From Treponema sp. (GTDB lineage: Bacteria; Spirochaetota; Spirochaetia; Treponematales; Treponemataceae): DNA of 64,000 nt. The position numbers and the translations under genes are program-made. The notes under the pieces are model-generated. The model ran no database searches and was not told the origin of the DNA. It saw only the letters and a list, made by a program, of their open reading frames with translations. The first letter of the stretch is position 1, and each line of letters opens with the position of its first letter. Positions 35,101 to 42,380 of this stretch are shown piece after piece. Where the stretch lies: contig JAGCVK010000042.1 of the NCBI GenBank assembly GCA_017962415.1, positions 1 to 64,000 on the forward strand, written 5' to 3'.

Positions 35101-36856
35101 CATACAATACAGTTTTATAAACCGAAGAAGTTTTACCACCATTTGCTGAACAAATTTCCAAATTAATTTCTACACTCTTATTATTTCCTACTCTATTAAA
35201 GTTTGCATATGGTACAGTAAGTGAAAAATTATACTCATTCGATGCATTAGGATTTGTTAATGGGCCTATTGATGCCCAAGCTGATTCATCGCCATATTTG
35301 ATATAAACAGTTGGATTACCTTCTACTAATTTAGTTACACCAGAAATTTCAAGATTTTCATTTTTCTTTTTGTAAATTGTAACTTCTGAAGGTCTTATAT
35401 CCTTTAATGTAGGCGCAGACGATGAAGAAAATAAATAAAAACCATAACCATTACCAGAAGCTATAACATCTTGGTTATTTTCATCTTTTCCATCTACACC
35501 TATAAGATACATATTTTCTACTACCAATCCGCCTGAACTGCTTTGTACATTTACAGTTATTTGATAGTTAGAGCCTATTTTCTTTTTTTCTTTTACACTT
35601 GGATATATCTTACCACCTACCACCTCATAAATTTGAGTTGCAGAATTATAAACACATTTTTGAAAATATACTCTCAATGGATTAGTATCTGTATCCTCTA
35701 TTGGAGATTTATCAAGACCCACACTAACCTGAATCGTGATATCCGAATCATTGGTTATTAAATATTCTGTATTATCCGAATTAACATTAGGATTTAGACA
35801 ATCTTCTCCAGTTTTAAGATGAGGCTTTCCTGAAACCGAAAATTCAGGATTATTTCTAGGATAAAGAACAAATGAACCAAAATTCGTTTTATACTGTTCG
35901 TCTTCCAGTATTGATTTAATCTCATCAGCAGAACGGCCTGAACTACTAGCGGCCAATGAACCATTTAATATGTGATATAAATCTGTTACTTTTGTATTAT
36001 TTAAAAGAATCTTTGAAATCTTGTCATATATATAATATGTAGATGTAGAATTACCCTCTGCAATTACAGAACCATCATCTAAATAAGAAGCCGCACTATC
36101 ATAAGCTGTAATTGTACACCATAACTGCTTTTCATACAGATTATTTATATCTATTTCCTGATTAGGACTATAAATTGCTTTATAATCGTCTTCACCAAAT
36201 TTTGCAACATCAAGAGAAAATGAAGGTGGTACATTACTAAGAGTAATTTTATGAGGTGTATCAGATTTATCTTCAGTTGCATAGATTTCTATATCAATAT
36301 GGTCAATATTGTTATCATCTGAACTAAGACCTTCCAATGTTAAAAGACGTCCAAAAGTATCAGCATCGCTTAAACTAACAGTTGTGGCATTTGGATTATC
36401 ATAATTATATCCAGTTCCCGGACGTTGCAAAATCACAACTGGAGGGGTATTGTCTATTTTATAAGTTGTACTTGCGACAGTCTTTCTGCCAAGAGAATCT
36501 TTTACAGTTACAATTGCCTGGAATTCGCCGTCAATCATATCTGTTGATTTTGCGGGGACTATAATAGTATAAGTTCCGGCACCGCGATCTTTTGGATTTT
36601 CGCTTAATTCGCCTTCAAATGTATAGGTAGGACCAGTTCCGTCTGTGCGGGATAGAACTGCGGAAATACCTGCAAGATTTCCGTCATCAGAATAAGTTCC
36701 AGTAATAGCAAAATCATCTCTAATTATAGAACCAACAGGTGGGTTTTTAATCGTAAGCGCAGGAGGCTCGGTATCAACGGAAGCGCCTAGACCGATTTCA
36801 CAGGAAATAGTTAAGAGAATAATAATAGATAATAAAGAACAAAGCAGCTTCTTCAT
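26192..36856 (-). CDS. Giant Ig-repeat lipoprotein, predicted surface protein
   Basis: This single frame encodes 3554 residues. The N-terminus, MKKLLCSLLSIIILLTISC, is a lipoprotein signal with Cys19 as the likely lipidated residue. Most of the protein (about 30-2900) is a chain of bacterial Ig-like domains, each opening with a DTEPP, DNTPP, DTVAP or DREAP element followed by TI..P and a later DxAGN. The last 600 residues are different, with repeated YYMSYGYE, YVGVVAWYDAD and YIYYFNASS segments suggesting a beta-propeller. An AGGGG site precedes the ATG. Function is unknown; adhesion or polysaccharide binding is plausible. The 5' third uses more A/T-rich codons than the 3' part. Confidence 0.85.
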   Translation of the reverse strand: MKKLLCSLLSIIILLTISCEIGLGASVDTEPPALTIKNPPVGSIIRDDFAITGTYSDDGNLAGISAVLSRTDGTGPTYTFEGELSENPKDRGAGTYTIIVPAKSTDMIDGEFQAIVTVKDSLGRKTVASTTYKIDNTPPVVILQRPGTGYNYDNPNATTVSLSDADTFGRLLTLEGLSSDDNNIDHIDIEIYATEDKSDTPHKITLSNVPPSFSLDVAKFGEDDYKAIYSPNQEIDINNLYEKQLWCTITAYDSAASYLDDGSVIAEGNSTSTYYIYDKISKILLNNTKVTDLYHILNGSLAASSSGRSADEIKSILEDEQYKTNFGSFVLYPRNNPEFSVSGKPHLKTGEDCLNPNVNSDNTEYLITNDSDITIQVSVGLDKSPIEDTDTNPLRVYFQKCVYNSATQIYEVVGGKIYPSVKEKKKIGSNYQITVNVQSSSGGLVVENMYLIGVDGKDENNQDVIASGNGYGFYLFSSSSAPTLKDIRPSEVTIYKKKNENLEISGVTKLVEGNPTVYIKYGDESAWASIGPLTNPNASNEYNFSLTVPYANFNRVGNNKSVEINLEICSANGGKTSSVYKTVLYDVDPPEIKDITVSPEINDEVTANNNNVNNPFVLNGKTTIKALIEDNFTGIKGWKYQVVQTVNGNTKKIPETLPELTETSKVEFDFETTELVNGKPATVNIYAYDKAGNEVIKTLYCEINQSTDKPSFEAQDGKSWQVGVINPYYINAHIQDTNIINNVISGDIYSKVSDDDSVAFVRFDVQAIKLKTESLTDTQKANPSFEGYVFDTEKQTHLSPEQKTNIYTKTGKEASITHKMPSLSGFYLITQTVYDTNFIIPDGQEQPASEDEDNPLNEFFYTKAQYAVKIPGTGPQYTLTRDTTYISPNNKTKQLNVTITMEEGEAPFIFKRNGAVVNPQQPNTTGNGSLEYVDTFTVNDIWPESNLAPDQQQIVVQYEITDPNGSTVREIKYSMDSDVPVYKNPKIDPETDTYTVYNKASNYYLNNKEMSYTISGLVEDKTSSIENIHLKIENTGGTGTTIEKDSEAGYFTGIKFADFKADNTVDKYWTGEATITITVSDIAGNVSAPIEMNVIFDTVAPEAEHKIDKLGKDIVFRIGDANNDDITDSTAAAWGLTWDSYTPAGGTTITGVDTNVGKKYSKDTYGNSETIKIRGNFVETGSGISIIYYKVFHDQPDSTNNYAQLFFENYNNPDSAHKADGYFAPTAEPVTKRVFYNSPAITEITNGKTATRGTNTLYYLYQDYNFDTIIPGLTAENNYLVLIAVDNVGNAKLESVEIGDAVHSDYQLNVDKEAPVVEAGVAFDSQLFIKSDDNTATVKIYGLATDNAAGVNEKEFTVKVNGNSITKDSNNYGTLTFIKEGSVVQNGEQYDIQNDSGTKLVENISSEYAGKEFSPTNVWWQVEIKNTAFAGIDNGKTASVSVSAKDNAGTGNPETYSVATVAVDIGAPTVSIKSPNANSTVNKAITVSVTSSDGNNGSGLSENNPELYYSQKGTAPGFATSDFTGNATTGWKKLELTPTENNGGWDFEVITTDCFTDNSAVYLTVLSEDLVGNKGYAPAHKLTVNQDSDRPIIKFTNIDLEGMSNSEAIWIKKEEFYGSVSDDDGEVQLVEVSFDYEEKIAASEEPTWVSCYTSQDGLNYSFSGTSLDGEKKIYFKVKDANGTTFISSVADSVDLASPKLAYKNLQYGNDVGKYSTVLHAKIDLSDPKIPLAYYSTDDWSNITDSTGVSNLLDGDVPKGTATKKWTSLSGVTSKFGGTTTTIYILAKATDENGIFELKTEFDKSDNVTITEVASADTEKTITLFKVDINSISGNVSDKIRLSVKDMANHSITREFDISIDREAPNVVIDSPASGTSIYGTDGVAASNVTVRGHSDSDVSEIYLAITKSETDEPDENSYMLITKEKSGTTWNAIFNGQKGKDSDSDYYEDRFNAWVDELYGAGTSANPSITEKQLCLWLYAVDELGNSGYRNPVTLPLNIFTQGDRPSVTITTPEENGDVGGVITIAGSTSIAINSVQDIYIQIDPEYNGTTFDDEHWEENLRAAMSGKVTGYSIVDSGNADIGKGIKAGGSKSSWNLLINKASEFNKEVNNGGLVELVDRTIAVRAYALSASGKASDPYIVSFKLDPNAPVFGQTTPLTLVQYSNNEVGTGTQTASRLYENGMWLKGKWWLIGSVEDDSGIASVTDGTNTQVEGTFKSTGKRNFDLHIPISGNGNHTFTLTATEQADTSKTASQTINLNFDNSSPTFESTLKATGNSIVQSEGVYEMSGTFNDADGSGFERIAFYVTRTVKENGVNVNYLTDIMQKQGQTISDNSYKLSDLQHSGDSDLYWKRTTGKVQNGNEVVVSYSGTVPSYIRRGSLCRINNVIYRIETISKTDSEITFTINSKAASANSVNLDFAIAQVIDHKATEVGTTEFYDTDYDFDSEKMTEDRFSNDDQDQMVERFRETSGEWTVSINSKNIKDGAVAIHFVAFDKAGNVSVKSYTGVVSNNAPRLAGVKFGTDVNGNGIVEDSEMKETYSGWYNASSDNRKDGVSINGQAANGSKIQQLAIPNNGKDIKTLSGNPVMTVKGRIKVVPEVVGGNDGLGWKYKVDSYESGYTSLTNLHSGTDDIRDTSTTELTVDEKDLLTHINSDGVKDFTFTISDKTGEVLGDANCGKAELLLRFNVALRDGTAPSAGIKPFYWNSLTDNSIYRTKASVSSVYDLQGHIEIEKDLPELFTYAGTDGQEYDLDPKVSGIIYLEGFAEDNVVVEKILLKFPYLSGFTDLAVIGQRNRTAGSENYGKFESIKTLATDGIQFISATETIETRNGNDYNRVLWKIAIDTSKITSVAATNVLVQIKAQDRGAASVSGNNVVYGQNGSVKSSDVPTTFTYAKDQTGFKLSGGTVVLTSGRPEYDKENQTPSYRMDIVPYITKLYTSISASAGEEFARSATGRYIVRGKYRAKNGNAWNDNATETVRLFGYNIVADSTDGNVTIGSIENIKTTASTAAETTKYKGAHLKFPIGTDTTSGELSIIVSGVESLNNVNASPELEDGEIEPTENSIAMYNCQANGKTNNRLTDDITLWVWDMHAFLTRTNITSPMMKMDKAGNYYMSYGYEVNYMHVKKGNVNAEDFDEVGRSIDGSYNKFHNTNVIYDDNGNLYAVATNTDRVNDNSSRFAFYTSEENAGTNQLPTNITAVKSEYATPRGSKRHLEHVFNSKTGVYDINRVKLPKMALYTNGTTANIGISYFDANNSINPVKVRFGARNGTSVTGGIAGNVEGVVYNNGTTEYMGESNNPNTTDSSYKNYHIIASDNTDFKGGQYTAVGLVPNGNSYVGVVAWYDADARRVCYSYNTAPGTPTAATDSQWQQHAVYLDEQYTGWHVDLTVDENNGIHIAYYNSASGDLKYAYIPDYSAVTKDSEGNLTGGATIVTVDSYLSVGTNITINTRKQGDNIVPYIYYFNASSNQTSNSIKVAWRKKFDALRDGAIEDKFTGDWESMTIPTDNIPVEATVCGGVPSTSTTAANNKTVFLGYMSDKFYEKATIKGDITID

Positions 36857-37116
36857 AAATGCACCCCTAATTAGATTTAGGTCTCTCCTCGAAGAATACT
36901 TTTAATTATTTATTACTTTATTCTATATACTATTATATATTACTTATTTATCGGCAGACTCCACTATTTTCTGTAATTTACACTTTATTTCTAACATTTA
37001 AGATACAATCTTTCTAGCCATAAGTCAAATTTTTTGTGGAGCTAAGGCTTTTTAGAAAAATCCGCAGTTTGTTTTTAAAGTTTTTACAGGTACCTTTAAG
37101 GTTTCTACTTGTAAAC
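36857..37116 (-). other. Intergenic leader of the giant lipoprotein gene
   Basis: This 260-bp AT-rich gap has a TATAAT on the minus strand at 36932-36937 that could be a -10 box, giving a leader of about 70 nt, but no convincing -35. Near mnmE there is a small inverted repeat GGTTT(8 nt)AAACC. I see no gene. Confidence 0.35.
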
Positions 37117-38556
37117 CTACTTTCCCACGCAGAAATTTGCGAAAATGCTGCCTAGAACGTCGTCTGGAGTTACGTCGCCGGTTACTTCGCCTAAGGAATC
37201 GAGCGCGTCTTCAAGGTCTTGCACAACTGCGTCTAAAGTGTAGTTGTCGTCGGCACTAATAAGAGCATGTTTTACACTTTCAAGTGCAGCAGAAACAGCT
37301 TCTTTTTGGCGGGCAGAACCCAAGCCAGCTTGAGTGCGTTCCGTTGCAATTCCGGCAGTAAGAATGTCTGAAATTTTAGCAAAAAGCTCAGAAAGGCCAA
37401 CACCGGTTTTAGAAGAAATTTTTATTATAGGAGGGGAAAGCCTTCCCCTGGCTCGCACTTCGTTGCTCACCACCCCTTCTAGCGGGGACACCCCGCAACA
37501 CCCCGTATTTTCCGAACACTTATCGAGTTTAGTGCACACAATAATCAAAGGTTCGTTGCAATTTTCAATAAAATCGCGGTCTTCGTCGTTCATTCCGCTT
37601 TGCGAATCAACCAAATACAAAACTACGTCTGCGTCGTTCACAAGATTGCGGCTAATTTCCACGCCCTGCGCTTCAATAATATCACTAGTTTCGCGCAAGC
37701 CCGCAGTATCAAAAAGACGAACAGGAATGCCATTTATGCTTGCCCAGCTTTCCAGCCAGTCGCGAGTGGTTCCTTCAATATCACTTACAATTGCGCGCTC
37801 TTCTTTTAAAATTGCATTAAACAACGAAGATTTTCCGGCATTCGTGCGGCCAGCCAAAACTACGCGCGCACCGTCCTGGTACAATTTTTCGCCGCGCCAT
37901 GAGTCTGCTAAAGATTGTAAGCGGCTCGCCGCCGTTTCTATGTCCTGGCGGTCGAAAGAGTCGGCGATTGTTTCTTCATCTTCCGGATATTCAATTTCCA
38001 CCTCGATAGCGGCGAGCGTATCCACAATTAATTTTTTAATTGAGTCGATTTCTTCAAAAAGGCTGCCGGCAAGGCGGCCAGCTGCATGAGAGCGCGAAGT
38101 GTCTGTGTGCGAATCAATAATTTCTTTTACCGCTTCGGCTTTTGTTAAATCAGTTTTGCCATTAATAAACGCGCGGAACGTGTACTCTCCGCGATTCGCC
38201 TGCCTAAAACCTATTTTAAGCATAAGATTTTGAATGGCCGTTACAACCGCAGGGCCACCGTGGCAAAAAATTTCTACCATATCTTCGCCAGTAAAACTTT
38301 TGGGAGCGCGGTAAACGGCAAGCATTACTTCATCAATTTTTGCGGCTGGCTGTGCTGCATTTGTAACATCTAAAATCCACCCATAAACCAACGTGTTGCC
38401 AGCCGCCTTAAGCAGCGCTTGTGGCCTTGAAAAGGCCTTGCTCACAAGTTCAAGGCAACCTTTGCCCGAAACGCGCACAATTCCTAAGGCGGCTGGCGCT
38501 AACGCTGTTGCAATAGAACTAATTGGTTCTTCTGGAGTGTACTGATTTAGAGTCAT
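37117..38556 (-). CDS. mnmE: tRNA modification GTPase MnmE, with an in-frame insertion
   Basis: This 479-residue enzyme works with MnmG to modify wobble uridine-34 of tRNAs. The N-terminal formyl-THF domain, the helical domain and the inserted G domain are present: G1 GRTNAGKSS, G2 IEGTTRD, G3 DTAGL, G4 TKLD. The C-terminus ends in FCVGK, matching the essential CxGK motif. It is about 25 residues longer than usual because of a GC-rich segment between G4 and the following SSKTG. The start overlaps the stop of the upstream DUF4015 gene in an ATGA arrangement. Confidence 0.96.
   Translation of the reverse strand: MTLNQYTPEEPISSIATALAPAALGIVRVSGKGCLELVSKAFSRPQALLKAAGNTLVYGWILDVTNAAQPAAKIDEVMLAVYRAPKSFTGEDMVEIFCHGGPAVVTAIQNLMLKIGFRQANRGEYTFRAFINGKTDLTKAEAVKEIIDSHTDTSRSHAAGRLAGSLFEEIDSIKKLIVDTLAAIEVEIEYPEDEETIADSFDRQDIETAASRLQSLADSWRGEKLYQDGARVVLAGRTNAGKSSLFNAILKEERAIVSDIEGTTRDWLESWASINGIPVRLFDTAGLRETSDIIEAQGVEISRNLVNDADVVLYLVDSQSGMNDEDRDFIENCNEPLIIVCTKLDKCSENTGCCGVSPLEGVVSNEVRARGRLSPPIIKISSKTGVGLSELFAKISDILTAGIATERTQAGLGSARQKEAVSAALESVKHALISADDNYTLDAVVQDLEDALDSLGEVTGDVTPDDVLGSIFANFCVGK
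37430..37513. repeat. GC-rich palindromic insertion inside mnmE
   Basis: This patch of about 84 bp is far more GC-rich than the surrounding gene. It contains GGGGAA(4 nt)TTCCCC at about 37433-37448 and GCGGGG(3 nt)CCCCGC at about 37482-37496. It keeps the mnmE frame open and adds about 28 residues (TGCCGVSPLEGVVSNEVRA and onwards) to a loop of the G domain. Confidence 0.6.
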
Positions 38557-40883
38557 GGCAATACCTTTAAAAAGGGCCGAAAACTTGCTTTTTCTTCTTG
38601 TGTTGGAAATAGTATGCTGTCCAACACGGAAACATCTGCATCTATATAAGGAGGTTTTACTGCATCTCCAATTGCAGGCTTTCTAAAATCTTTGTTGGCT
38701 TCTTGCGAAGTTCCAATAAAAGCATCGGTCTCTTTTATATCAGGTGGAGTTTTACCATATTCTCCAGAATTATTCCAGCACATATAACCGCGATTCAACG
38801 AATCTCTAACTCCAAAAAACTGCTTTTTTATGTAATCTGAATCATAATAAAGATTATCATAACTTACATTGAGCTTAAAAGACTGAACCCAAGGCCTAAT
38901 TATTGCACGATTTCGGCAAAGCACGGTATTTCTGAAAGAACCATAATAATAAATTCTGTAAGTGCGGTCTGCAACCGGCGCATAATTCAAAAAAGACTGC
39001 TCAAAGTGGCTTGGATAAAACATTGGCCCAATTACATCAACGTATTCTGCAAGCATTTCTGCGTCCTGGCCAGTTCGTGTTCCGCTTCTGTACCAGCCGT
39101 TTGCGCCATAAATATCTATTCCAAGCGGCGCTTTTATGTTTTCTCTTGCATAAGACAAAAATGAAATTAAAGCTGATTCTTTGTCCATTCCTTTATCTTG
39201 CCAGCGATACTGCGCATTATAAAGATTCAAGCCGTCTGTTGGAAAACGAATATAATCAAACTGTATTTCATCAAAGCCGCGCGAAATCAGCTCTTTTGCA
39301 ATTGCAACATTGTATTCCCAAACTTCTTCTGAATAGGGATCAACCCAATCTTCGTCATAATATTTTGTTTCTTTGCCTGTTGCTTTTCCTTCTTCATCAA
39401 CTATATCTTCATAACTTCTAATTCCAAGCCAGGCTTTGTTTAATTTTTTGTCCCAAACGGCATATTTTCCATTTTGATATTTTGCAAGCGAACGGTCTTT
39501 AAAAGTTACAATGCGAGCAACAAGATATATATTTTCCTTTTTAAAATCCTGTATAAATTTATCTAAATCTTTTATTGCATAGCGCGAAGTAGAAGCTTTT
39601 TGCAAAACAAGCGGGTCGTGCGAATCGTAACGGAGCAAACCGTAATCATCTTTCATATCAATTACGATTGAATTCATATTGCGCTCTTTTACAACCTTTT
39701 TGAATTTTTCAACGCCTGTATCAAAGCTGCATTGATATGCCGAAGCGTAAATGCTTTTGCGTCCGTTTGCAATTTCTGCATAAGGAGAATTTACAGTTCC
39801 CGGATACAGCAGCCAAAGTTCATTTAGCAAAATTCCGCGCGCAAAACCGCTTCGCGATTGTGGAATCCAAGCGGTGTTTATCATTCCCGGAACGCAAGAA
39901 AAAGCATTTTGCCAGTCTTTTTCCTGGCTTGGAGTTCCAGGACTTTCCAGCGAATCTAAATCTATTGCGCCAAAACCTTCGAGTTTTGTGTACAATAAAA
40001 CATTATCAATTGTTGTAAGCCCGTCTGTTACATCTGCGGGCTCTGAGCCTGTATAAATAAGCTCGCCTTTCTTTTCCTGCCAGTTTAATTTATAGATTCT
40101 AGGAATATAAGTTTGCGAAATATAAAGTTCTGTGTAAACTGAACCGTTGGCATTTGTACGAACAACCGGCAAAATGTCTGCAATTTCGTCTGGCATTGTG
40201 AGCGAAGGCATTTTTTCAAAACCTGCATCAACATCGTTCCAGCCGGCAGCAACTTTGTCTGGGTAAACCCACGAAAGCCCAAAAATTGGGTGCGCCATAA
40301 AAACAACAGATTTTTCTTCAAATGTAGCAACTGCAACTGCTTTTACGCCCGGCGAATTTTTGCTCATTGAGCCAAGATTCTGCCAATGAAGCCCAGCGTC
40401 GCAAGAATAATAAACGCTGTCTTTTGTTGCTGTTACAATTTCGCTGTTATTAAGCGGATTCACACAAATATCTTTTAATTCCTGAATTTGAAGTTCAAGG
40501 CTTTTTTTACCGTCTTTAAATTTTTTGATTGTCAAAAACGGAAGCCCAGTGTCGCGTTCTTCAAAAGTCTTTAAATCATAAGTTATAAAAACACCTTTTT
40601 GGGTGCGCATAAGCCAGGCCTGGCGCACAATTCCGCCAGCATCTGGAATTGAAACGCTCAAAAGCTGGTCTACACGGCCTTCTGTCCAAAGTGGAATTGC
40701 AGAATTTCTATTAGTTACTCTAAAAAGTCCATTATCTGAACCAACAAGAAAAATTTCCTGCTCAGAATTTATTGTCTGCGCATTTACAGGTGATTTTTCT
40801 GGAAGCCGATACAAAGGCTTCACTTCATCTGCGAAAGCAAAAACTGTTAAAAAAAAGGAGAGTACAAAAATTGATTTTTTCAT
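38553..40883 (-). CDS. Secreted putative glycoside hydrolase with DUF4015 domain
   Basis: This 776-residue protein starts at 40883, where MKKSIFVLSFFLTVFAFA forms a signal peptide; the open frame upstream is not used. The N-terminal half has propeller-like repeats (LFLVGSDNGLF-type, SVYYSCDAGLHWQN). The C-terminal half matches DUF4015, a TIM-barrel putative glycosidase: SIVIDMKDDYGLLRYDS, FDEIQFDYIRFPTDG, GIDIYGANGWY. Acidic residues in these strands are the likely catalytic centre. The substrate is unknown. It overlaps mnmE by 4 nt. Confidence 0.83.
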   Translation of the reverse strand: MKKSIFVLSFFLTVFAFADEVKPLYRLPEKSPVNAQTINSEQEIFLVGSDNGLFRVTNRNSAIPLWTEGRVDQLLSVSIPDAGGIVRQAWLMRTQKGVFITYDLKTFEERDTGLPFLTIKKFKDGKKSLELQIQELKDICVNPLNNSEIVTATKDSVYYSCDAGLHWQNLGSMSKNSPGVKAVAVATFEEKSVVFMAHPIFGLSWVYPDKVAAGWNDVDAGFEKMPSLTMPDEIADILPVVRTNANGSVYTELYISQTYIPRIYKLNWQEKKGELIYTGSEPADVTDGLTTIDNVLLYTKLEGFGAIDLDSLESPGTPSQEKDWQNAFSCVPGMINTAWIPQSRSGFARGILLNELWLLYPGTVNSPYAEIANGRKSIYASAYQCSFDTGVEKFKKVVKERNMNSIVIDMKDDYGLLRYDSHDPLVLQKASTSRYAIKDLDKFIQDFKKENIYLVARIVTFKDRSLAKYQNGKYAVWDKKLNKAWLGIRSYEDIVDEEGKATGKETKYYDEDWVDPYSEEVWEYNVAIAKELISRGFDEIQFDYIRFPTDGLNLYNAQYRWQDKGMDKESALISFLSYARENIKAPLGIDIYGANGWYRSGTRTGQDAEMLAEYVDVIGPMFYPSHFEQSFLNYAPVADRTYRIYYYGSFRNTVLCRNRAIIRPWVQSFKLNVSYDNLYYDSDYIKKQFFGVRDSLNRGYMCWNNSGEYGKTPPDIKETDAFIGTSQEANKDFRKPAIGDAVKPPYIDADVSVLDSILFPTQEEKASFRPFLKVLP

Positions 40884-40964
40884 ACTCTCTTTATCGGTAA
40901 ACTTAAGTAGAATATTTAGCAAGTTAAATTGCTTTATTAAGCGCAAAAATCGCTCAAAATCTGC

Positions 40965-42380
40965 TTAAACAATTTTGTCCAAAGCTTCTACAACGGCAAC
41001 ATCGTAAAGGCCAGGCTGATCTTTTAGCTTTGAAACTGCAGTTTCTTTGTCCATTGCTTCGCGGTAAGAACGCTTGCTCGAAAGCGAAACATAACTTTCT
41101 GCAACACGAATAAGGCGCGCAACCTGCGGAATTTCTTCGCCCTTAAGCCCATTTGGATAGCCTGTTCCGTCAATATTTTCGTGATGTTTTGTAGCTGCAT
41201 CTTCAAAAACGCTCCAATATTTTTTTGGAACAAAATCAAGATGTTTTTCTGCAAGATTTACATGCTCTTTCATTGCCTGTTTTTCTTCATCTGTAAGCTG
41301 AGTTGCAGTAAGTAAATCCGGGTCAATTGCAAGGAATCCTGCGTCGTAAATCATTGCCGCACAGAAATTGAGCATTGCCATTCCCTGCGGAAGTCCAAGT
41401 TTGATTGAAAGTTTATAAACAAGCTCGCTTACGTTCTTTGAGTTATTTTTTCGGCCAGTTGCATAATCAATTTGCTGGCCAATTTCTTCGCATTTTACGG
41501 CAAGCTGTTTTAGTTCTTCTTCATCATCTTCTGAAAAAGTAACATCTGGCAAAGCGGCTGCCGGCGCCCAAGTAGAAGCGCCTGCAATTCTAAGCGACGG
41601 ATTTCCGCTGTACAAATCTGTAATTCCGCCAAGCATAAGGCGATTTGTTTGACTTTGGTTTGCCGCAAGCATTTTAAAGGCCTGCACATATTGTTCCTGC
41701 TGAATTTGCTGTGCTTTAGAAGCCTTTTTGATAATCACCATAATCAAAAGAACAAGTATTACAATTATGAGCGCAATCCCAATTATAGAAAAAGCAATTA
41801 CTTTTGTAGAACGCTTTGTTTCGGTTGCAGAAGTTGCAAATGCATCGCTCATACCTTTAAGCGCTTCTTTTACATCTTGCTGGCCTTGTGCCTGCTGGCG
41901 AATTGCTTCGGCCTGCTCTTTCATTGCCTGCGTTTGAGTTTCAAAGCGTTCCTGCTCAACTTTGCGCTGAGCGGCAACATCGGCTTTTTCGGCAGCCTTC
42001 TCTTTGTTTTGCTGGTCTTGCTCTATTTGGCGAATAAGTTTTTTGATTGTATTGTTTTCAATATTCGGATACTTTTCGAGATTTGTTTTTATATCAATCA
42101 GAGCCATATCATCATATTTTTTCTGAATGTTTTGAAGTTTAACTTTATAAACGGTTTGTGCAAAATACAAAACATCAGCTTTTGAAGCTTCATCTTTTGC
42201 AACCGCAAGAGCCTGATTCACATACTTATAAGCATCTTCTATATTATCTTCTTCAAAGGCCTCATTTGCTTTGTCCAAGAATCGTTTCGTAAGATCCGTA
42301 TTGCTTGCTGCAAATAAACTTGCTGTAAAGAAAATCAAACAAGATGCAATGATGATTCTTTTTAACTTACCTAATAACAT
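40965..42380 (-). CDS. Membrane-anchored protein with degenerate HD-GYP domain
   Basis: This 471-residue protein starts at 42380 (MLLGKLKRIIIASCLIFF) behind GGAGTGG. It has a signal sequence, a helical repeat region, a long coiled coil rich in Gln and Glu (about 125-190), one membrane helix (about 210-235) and a C-terminal HD-GYP domain. HHENIDGTGYPNGLKG is intact, but the HD dyad reads YD (MIYDAGFLAID) and the first metal His is Asn. It is therefore unlikely to be a normal c-di-GMP phosphodiesterase. It overlaps the upstream barrel gene by 14 nt. Confidence 0.8.
   Translation of the reverse strand: MLLGKLKRIIIASCLIFFTASLFAASNTDLTKRFLDKANEAFEEDNIEDAYKYVNQALAVAKDEASKADVLYFAQTVYKVKLQNIQKKYDDMALIDIKTNLEKYPNIENNTIKKLIRQIEQDQQNKEKAAEKADVAAQRKVEQERFETQTQAMKEQAEAIRQQAQGQQDVKEALKGMSDAFATSATETKRSTKVIAFSIIGIALIIVILVLLIMVIIKKASKAQQIQQEQYVQAFKMLAANQSQTNRLMLGGITDLYSGNPSLRIAGASTWAPAAALPDVTFSEDDEEELKQLAVKCEEIGQQIDYATGRKNNSKNVSELVYKLSIKLGLPQGMAMLNFCAAMIYDAGFLAIDPDLLTATQLTDEEKQAMKEHVNLAEKHLDFVPKKYWSVFEDAATKHHENIDGTGYPNGLKGEEIPQVARLIRVAESYVSLSSKRSYREAMDKETAVSKLKDQPGLYDVAVVEALDKIV

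Noticed and set aside
37334-38089. 251-codon plus-strand open frame opposite mnmE
   Set aside because: It is a shadow of MnmE codons, Ser/Arg-rich, with no family resemblance.
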